A DNA stretch of 64,000 nt, from the NCBI GenBank assembly GCA_964019055.1, contig OZ025219.1, forward strand, positions 4,917,868-4,981,867, written 5' to 3'. Below the pieces are notes generated by a model, which saw only the letters and a program-made list of their open reading frames with translations, did not search any database and was not told the DNA's origin. Every line of letters begins with the position of its first letter. The stretch's first letter is position 1. Source of the DNA: Anthopleura xanthogrammica. Lineage: Eukaryota; Cnidaria; Anthozoa; Actiniaria; Actiniidae. A program made the translations under genes and the position numbers. Shown piece by piece: positions 58,895 through 64,000 of the stretch.

Positions 58895-59030
58895 AATTAC
58901 AGGGACGGCGAACATACTAGTCTCTTAAATTTTCTTATCTTAACCCCTCCCCCAACTTTTTCCTTCTAATTTGCATACTAGCCCTCCCCTCCCCCGACTT
59001 TAAAATGTGCTTCGGCGTCCCTGAATTAGC
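58895..59030. mobile_element. Inverted-repeat element with CAGGGACG ends
   Basis: TACAGGGACGGCGAACATAC at the left and TTCGGCGTCCCTGAA at the right are inverted; CATACTAG and CCCCTCCCC words lie inside, shared with the elements at 0.7, 15.8 and 50.1 kb. Confidence 0.6.
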
Positions 59031-59727
59031 ATCAATTGTCTTACTATTCTCATTGGAAAATAAAAATGTTATCTAGGAAAGAACTCTCTCCCTGATTCCT
59101 GTTTGCATAACTTCCATCAGATGCTTGAGAAAAATATGTTGTTCTAAGTGTTTGTTCATGTGTTTGACAAAATGCTTGAGATGATTAAGCACTTCTCTTT
59201 GGATATATTTGTTGCGTCATTTGTTCAATATTTAGTAGTAATTGTTTAGAATTTGCATCACGTTTCGTCGTATCATCAATTTTTTCCTTATCGCAACGCC
59301 ACTTTTCAATTGCAAATCTTTAATTTTTGCGGATGATTGTTTGTTCTCATGCGTAACCGTAAAACAAACAAACAAAAAAAGATACTCTAGAGGTGGAAAT
59401 GACACGTTGTCTCAAATGGAAAACAAGCTTAAGCCGCTAGCAGAAAAGCGATTCCTCCTTCAGAATTAAGCGACATAGAGCTATTCAGCAGATAGTGTTA
59501 ATGACGTCCATAACGAACTTCAGGTTGTCGATGACAAAGCAGATAGACGATGGGCCATAGGGCATACCAAGACCAAATGAAATTATGGATAAGTTTGAAA
59601 CCGGTGAATAAACGTATTAGTGGACGGAGAACATTTTGAAAACGGAACTTTTCGGAAAACCTGACGTCATGATAGTCATGTGCTTTCTCTTCACGAGTCT
59701 TTCTCGGTATTTTGACTCCTCTAAAAA

Positions 59728-59955
59728 TTAATTCTGACAATTTTTCCTTCGACATTTTTTAATCTTCCCTTCAAGATCTTCCATTCCTAAATACTGCCTG
59801 ATTCTCTCTAAGCCCATCTTTCCAGCTTCATTTTCTCGTTGTCGATTCAGTATGTTGCCGTCGTTGTCTTTGACTAACGGCGTACTCTTTGCCGTTTTGC
59901 CAGTCAATATATTAACTTTTTGAAATACCTCTCCCTGGTTATTCTTTCTCTGCAT
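59728..59955 (-). pseudogene. Decayed fragment resembling a non-LTR retrotransposon ORF
   Basis: The minus-strand frame contains NILTGKTAKSTPLVKDNDGN, which resembles the linker between endonuclease and reverse transcriptase in LINE polyproteins (a GKT, then KDxDGN block). After it, similarity is lost and no RT motifs (such as the FADD box) follow. I read it as a short dead fragment. The assignment rests on this one motif. Confidence 0.35.
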
Positions 59956-60099
59956 TGTTCTTAACTCTGTTGTCTAGCTCTTTATAATGGACACAAAAAA
60001 TGTTATCCGTTTTCAGTGTGCAGTGGTCGACAAACTTTTTTTTTGAAAACGCTGTTTTCAAATTATATTTTTACGGGGCGCTAAATTAAACCAGGAACG

Positions 60100-60170
60100 A
60101 GAAAGTCCATTGTAATCCCTGAAGATGGGCGCTTATTTCCGAAAGCTCGGAAATAAATTCTAGATCTTTT
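60100..60170 (+). repeat. Stem-loop with TTTCCGAAAGCTCGGAAA, possible retroelement tail
   Basis: CTGAAGATGGGCGC precedes a short stem (TTTCCGA/TCGGAAA) and AATAAA. The CTGAAGATG...CGAAAGC pattern is seen at the 3' ends of some non-LTR or Penelope-like elements. Tentative. Confidence 0.35.
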
Positions 60171-62313
60171 ATGGTTTAGAAACACCTAGTTTTAAAATAG
60201 TCTTTAAAAAGCGTTTTCCCGAATAACACAGTTCCGTGAACAGAAGGTCTAAACGTGCAACGTTTTGAACGGTTCAAAATTCGTCCGGTGCCGTGCAAGG
60301 CCAGCCTAAGGTCAGGTAATGCCGGTAGGACTACTTACCTGATCCAGTTGATGTTGTCGAATGATTATAGTTAAAGGATGTTTTTAGCTCTTGTTGATTG
60401 TTATATAACTGCATCTTCAATAATTAACGTTGTTTAGTCAGTCTCCAGTCAATATTCATTTATGACATTACGACCGGCAAATTCCTGAAAATTTGCAGAA
60501 CAGGTGAAACAGGTGACAAGTGAGTAACACCTGTAATGAACCACGTACTTGTATGACGACCATGGATGATTAATCGAATATGTAACGTATAACTTATTTT
60601 ATTACTTGGCGCACAAGGGAATTCTACGGTACGGGCCAAAAAATAAGAAGTAGTTTACGGTACTGATGATCTTCACCATAATAACTAAATATATTTCTGG
60701 ATGAAAAATGGTTTCATGTTGTTGTACGGTTTGCATGCCCGTTGGCATGTTGTCTCCCCTGGGACTTGTTAGTAGTTAATATATACTCCTTGATTGCATC
60801 AATATTCACTTGACGCTTTCCAGCTCGTGCACGAACCGTTTATTACTGGTCCTGCTTTTCCCTCCTTTTGATATCGTTTTTTCACTCATTTACATTGTAA
60901 ATATAATTACACAACATTATATCTATTGTAATAAACTATTAATTTACTTAGTGTACTTAATAATAAACAATTGCTGCATGGACGGCTCCCTTCCTAATTG
61001 CGTGTTTGTAGGTCTGTATTCGGCTGAGCGTAGCGAAAGAGAATAGAATAACCGAATAACCTAAACAAGATTTAAAGATTACTTAACTATATAGAACCAA
61101 ATTGATAAAAAATGTGAAAGTCACAACATTCTGCGTAAACAAGCAAAGGATTTTTCGAAACAACCCAACATCAATTCAGCAAATGGCGATTTAGTTCAAC
61201 TTAAAGTTATTGGAGACCTTCAGGGGCATCTTTCGTTTAAAACTCTCTCTACGCAACACTTCTACAAAACCCTATGAAACTATATATATCGTTTTAAAGC
61301 TCATATGATAAAGATTACGAAAAATATATTTTTTGATAGCAATTTATTAATTTGAAACGATGCCAGGGCCTTAAACACCAAACGGGTACGTTCCGTAGAT
61401 GTGAATTAATGGACATGGCGTTAGCGCGTATATCCAAAAGAACTTCACTAGGTGAATTAACGAAAGATAAACTACAAAAGCGTGTGAGCGTTTTTTGATT
61501 TGTTAAAAAGTTATTAAATATTAAAGTTGAAGTGTCGAAACATTTCCATGTCGGCTGACGTTTTACCGCATAAAAGGCGAAATAATCAAAATATCAAAAA
61601 TCGCTCATACGTATTTGTTTATCCATACTTATTCATGCTTTTTTTTTAATTGAAATTGAACAAAACTATATACCCTATTAATTCATATAAAAATAGGGAA
61701 TTGTCGTAAAATCGGTCATGGAAATTTTAAGCTTTAAAGATTTGGGCAAGTTTCAGACCTCGTTAAGACAACAGGACCTCAAAGGTTTACCCAATTTCTT
61801 AAATTTTGTTCGACTATTACCAGCAATATACTGTTAGATAAGAAAATCAACAGTCAATATTTGTTACCAAGTCATTAACCAACACCTTCGGGGTGAGAAA
61901 AATATAACGTTTTTCGATAAATAATGCCAGCGACACAGATAACCCAATTTCGTTTTGGTATAGCCGCTGACCAAACGTATAAACAAAACGTTTGATACTG
62001 CAGACTCGTTTCTCCATCTGCTCGGCTATTTACTAGTTAAATAACTGTTTCGCGATTCGGTAAATAAAATATGTTTTTCGTTTATTTTTCTCATGATCAT
62101 ATAACCAGGCACAGCTTTAATGAAGTGTGCAAAAAGATTGCTTTCAAAGAATCCTTTAGGATTTTGGCCGGTTTGAGAAAGGTCTTGACTTGAAAGATGA
62201 ACGTAAAAAGCAAGTTGTTTTTTGACAACCATCGACAAAGAGCTGCTACCGGTTTTAGAAATAAATGTTTTGTTACATTCCAAGTAATAAATAAATATAC
62301 GTGTTTGAATTAT
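60171..62313. other. Intergenic, no feature identified
   Basis: Unique AT-rich sequence; no gene or repeat that I can support. Confidence 0.4.
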
Positions 62314-62524
62314 ATTATAGCGCGAATCGAAAAACCGTGGACACCGGAAATCGTGTATCGTTCGTTGAGCAATCTGAAGCAATTTTCTAACTGCAAGAAG
62401 TTCGACTGATTTGTAGTCAGATAAACTTCTTGAACTTAGAAAGTCGTTTCAGATTGTTCAACGAAAAATAAAGGATTTCTGAAATATTTCTCCTGCCCAC
62501 GGTTTTTCGATTCGCACTGTAATT
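62314..62524. mobile_element. MITE family D, copy 2
   Basis: GCGAATCGAAAAACCGTGG and CCACGGTTTTTCGATTCGC ends; inner arms as at 12428-12647. Better preserved at the tips than copy 1. Confidence 0.82.
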
Positions 62525-63164
62525 ACTCATTGATCACATTGCAATTACTATCAATATCATAATTACAGTGGATTATCTATGTACTGCCTTTAAACGGAAA
62601 TGCAATAGATACACTCATGAAAAATTAACTGAAATTCACAATTTTCTCACTCTTTTTCTTCTCCTTGTGTGCGTGTGTATTTTTATTATCAGTAGCCGAT
62701 GTCCTCTTAGAGTTTCCATTCATTATGTCTCAGGGAGCAGGTGAATTTAAGGAAATTCAAGGAGGGATTTGCGGTGGATGATTGGTGGTCTAAAATGCTG
62801 GATAACAATTTGTAAGAAGCTGTGCGAACTGTCGAGTGCAATGATACATTGTATTTTGGCCGGGAGTTTTGAGACTCGCTCTGCTCACTTCATGTAAACA
62901 AGCGAACGGTTGTGAATCCAAAATTCTTGATAACTCAGAATAGAGGACCAAAGAAAAGAACTTTTTCGTTTTCAAGGTTAGTATACTTATGTTTTCTTCA
63001 ATTTCTATAGGTTAGATAAGAAGAGAAATAAGATTTCAAGTGAATTTATTTCGAGAGGTCTTTAGTCGAGTCACGCAATTGATAATCAGAGATTTTCACA
63101 TATTTAATGAGCCAAAATAAAGTCCTTCTTAAAGAGAGCACAATTATTTCCAGGGGAGAGTTAC
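62525..63164. other. Intergenic, no feature identified
   Basis: Unique sequence with a pyrimidine-rich stretch near 62640-62670; no supported exon. Confidence 0.4.
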
Positions 63165-63555
63165 TGCCATGCAAATTTCGTGATTGATTTTCCTTTTCCC
63201 GACTTTTTTTTTGACTTTTTTCTCGACTTTTTTTAGTTTTTTTTCTCGACTTTTTTCTCGACTTTTTTCCCGACTTTTTTCTCGACTTTTTTCTCGACTT
63301 TTTTCTCGACTTTTTTCTCGACTTTTTTTCGTTTTTTTTCTCGACTTTTTTCTCGACTTTTTTCTCGACTTTTTTCTCGACTTTTTTTCGTTTTTTTTCT
63401 CGACTTTTTTCCCGACTTTTTTCTTGACTTTTTTCTCGAGAAAAAGTCGAGAAAAAAGAAGTGGGAAAGTGGAGAAAAAAGTCGAGAAAAAAGTTGAGAA
63501 AAAAGTCGAGAAAAAAGCCGGGAAAAGGAAAATCAATCACGAAATTTGCATGGCA
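63165..63555. mobile_element. Hairpin element with 12-bp tandem repeats in its arms
   Basis: Perfect terminal inverted repeats of about 33 bases (TGCCATGCAAATTTCGTGAT onward) enclose about 18 units of TTTTTTCTCGAC on the left and a few inverted GTCGAGAAAAAA units on the right. The Lys/Glu- and Phe/Ser-rich ORFs in both directions are artefacts of this array. Confidence 0.88.
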
Positions 63556-64000
63556 CTAATCGGGCTCCGTACTATCTCGATCTATTTCGCTGGTCCATCA
63601 GATTGGTGGGTGGGTGTGACGTCATCTTTCAAAAGACTGAATGCTTTTTTCTCGATAAATTTTGGCTAAAAATTAATTTTTTTAGACAATTTTACTAAAA
63701 ATTAATGCTTCTGATCGAAAATATGTGGATTCAACAACAAGACTTCAGTAATAAAACCCCAAGATCGACTCGTCGTGATCCGATAAAACTGGTGTCAAAA
63801 CTTGAATACTTCAAAAAGTGATACAAATAATAAACGATGTCGGAGAGGACGATTTCGACACCTTTTTTATCAGCATGGAAAAAAAAACAGTTTACAAAAA
63901 ACAATATACGATTATTTCATGAAGAAAAGCGTTTACCTGAAGCGATGGATGAGTGGTTGATTTCTGTGTTGATTTTTCGGAAACGTTTTCAGAAAATCAT
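63556..64000. other. Right edge of window, no feature identified
   Basis: AT-rich unique sequence. A possible minus-strand donor (TTACCTGAAG at 63935) is seen but no frame can be followed. Confidence 0.35.

Noticed and set aside
63046..63669. Lys/Glu-rich and Phe/Ser-rich ORFs of 130-164 codons
   Set aside because: Products of the 12-bp array in a hairpin element, open in both directions.

Overview
This window looks like nuclear DNA from an invertebrate animal, most likely an anthozoan cnidarian (stony coral or sea anemone). The sequence shows an AT-rich background, spliced genes with GT-AG introns and no operons, dense short inverted-repeat transposons, and two blocks of an unusual satellite. 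The anthozoan placement is inference: no gene here fixes the phylum.

Four genes can be reconstructed exon by exon. (1) CNOT2, a scaffold subunit of the CCR4-NOT deadenylase, lies on the minus strand at about 0.5-15 kb. Only its N-terminal, low-complexity half is inside the window; the NOT2/3/5 box would lie to the left of base 1. (2) TMEM9, an endolysosomal membrane protein, is complete on the plus strand (15163-18834, five exons) and probably shares a bidirectional promoter with CNOT2. (3) An achaete-scute family bHLH factor is complete on the plus strand (34597-36602, two exons). (4) An insulin-family prohormone is complete on the minus strand (45845-46666, two coding exons). It has a signal peptide, B-chain and A-chain cysteines, basic cleavage sites and a phase-1 intron in the C-peptide. 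A plausible TATA-driven 5' untranslated exon for it lies near 48.4-48.6 kb.

Weaker coding signals are isolated exon-like ORFs at 31813-31944 (+), 32345-32425 (-), 51139-51293 (+) and 52097-52427 (+, cysteine-rich), a possible TATA-driven plus-strand transcription start at 48.8 kb facing away from the insulin gene, and a start codon plus strong splice donor at 56688.

The rest is mostly repeats. At least ten families or single copies of palindromic MITE-like elements are visible, several repeated within the window. A 1.3-kb terminal-inverted-repeat element lies at 8491-9788. A fold-back unit with tRNA-like A and B boxes lies at 15521-15799. The 40/42-bp satellite occurs at 20.65-21.55 and 41.39-42.17 kb, the second block abutting about 570 bp of CAGA/CAGG microsatellite. 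A hairpin element with 12-bp tandem motifs in its arms lies at 63165-63555. The four genes have unrelated roles (mRNA decay, endolysosome function, neural fate control, hormone signalling), and nothing in the layout suggests that they act as a cluster.
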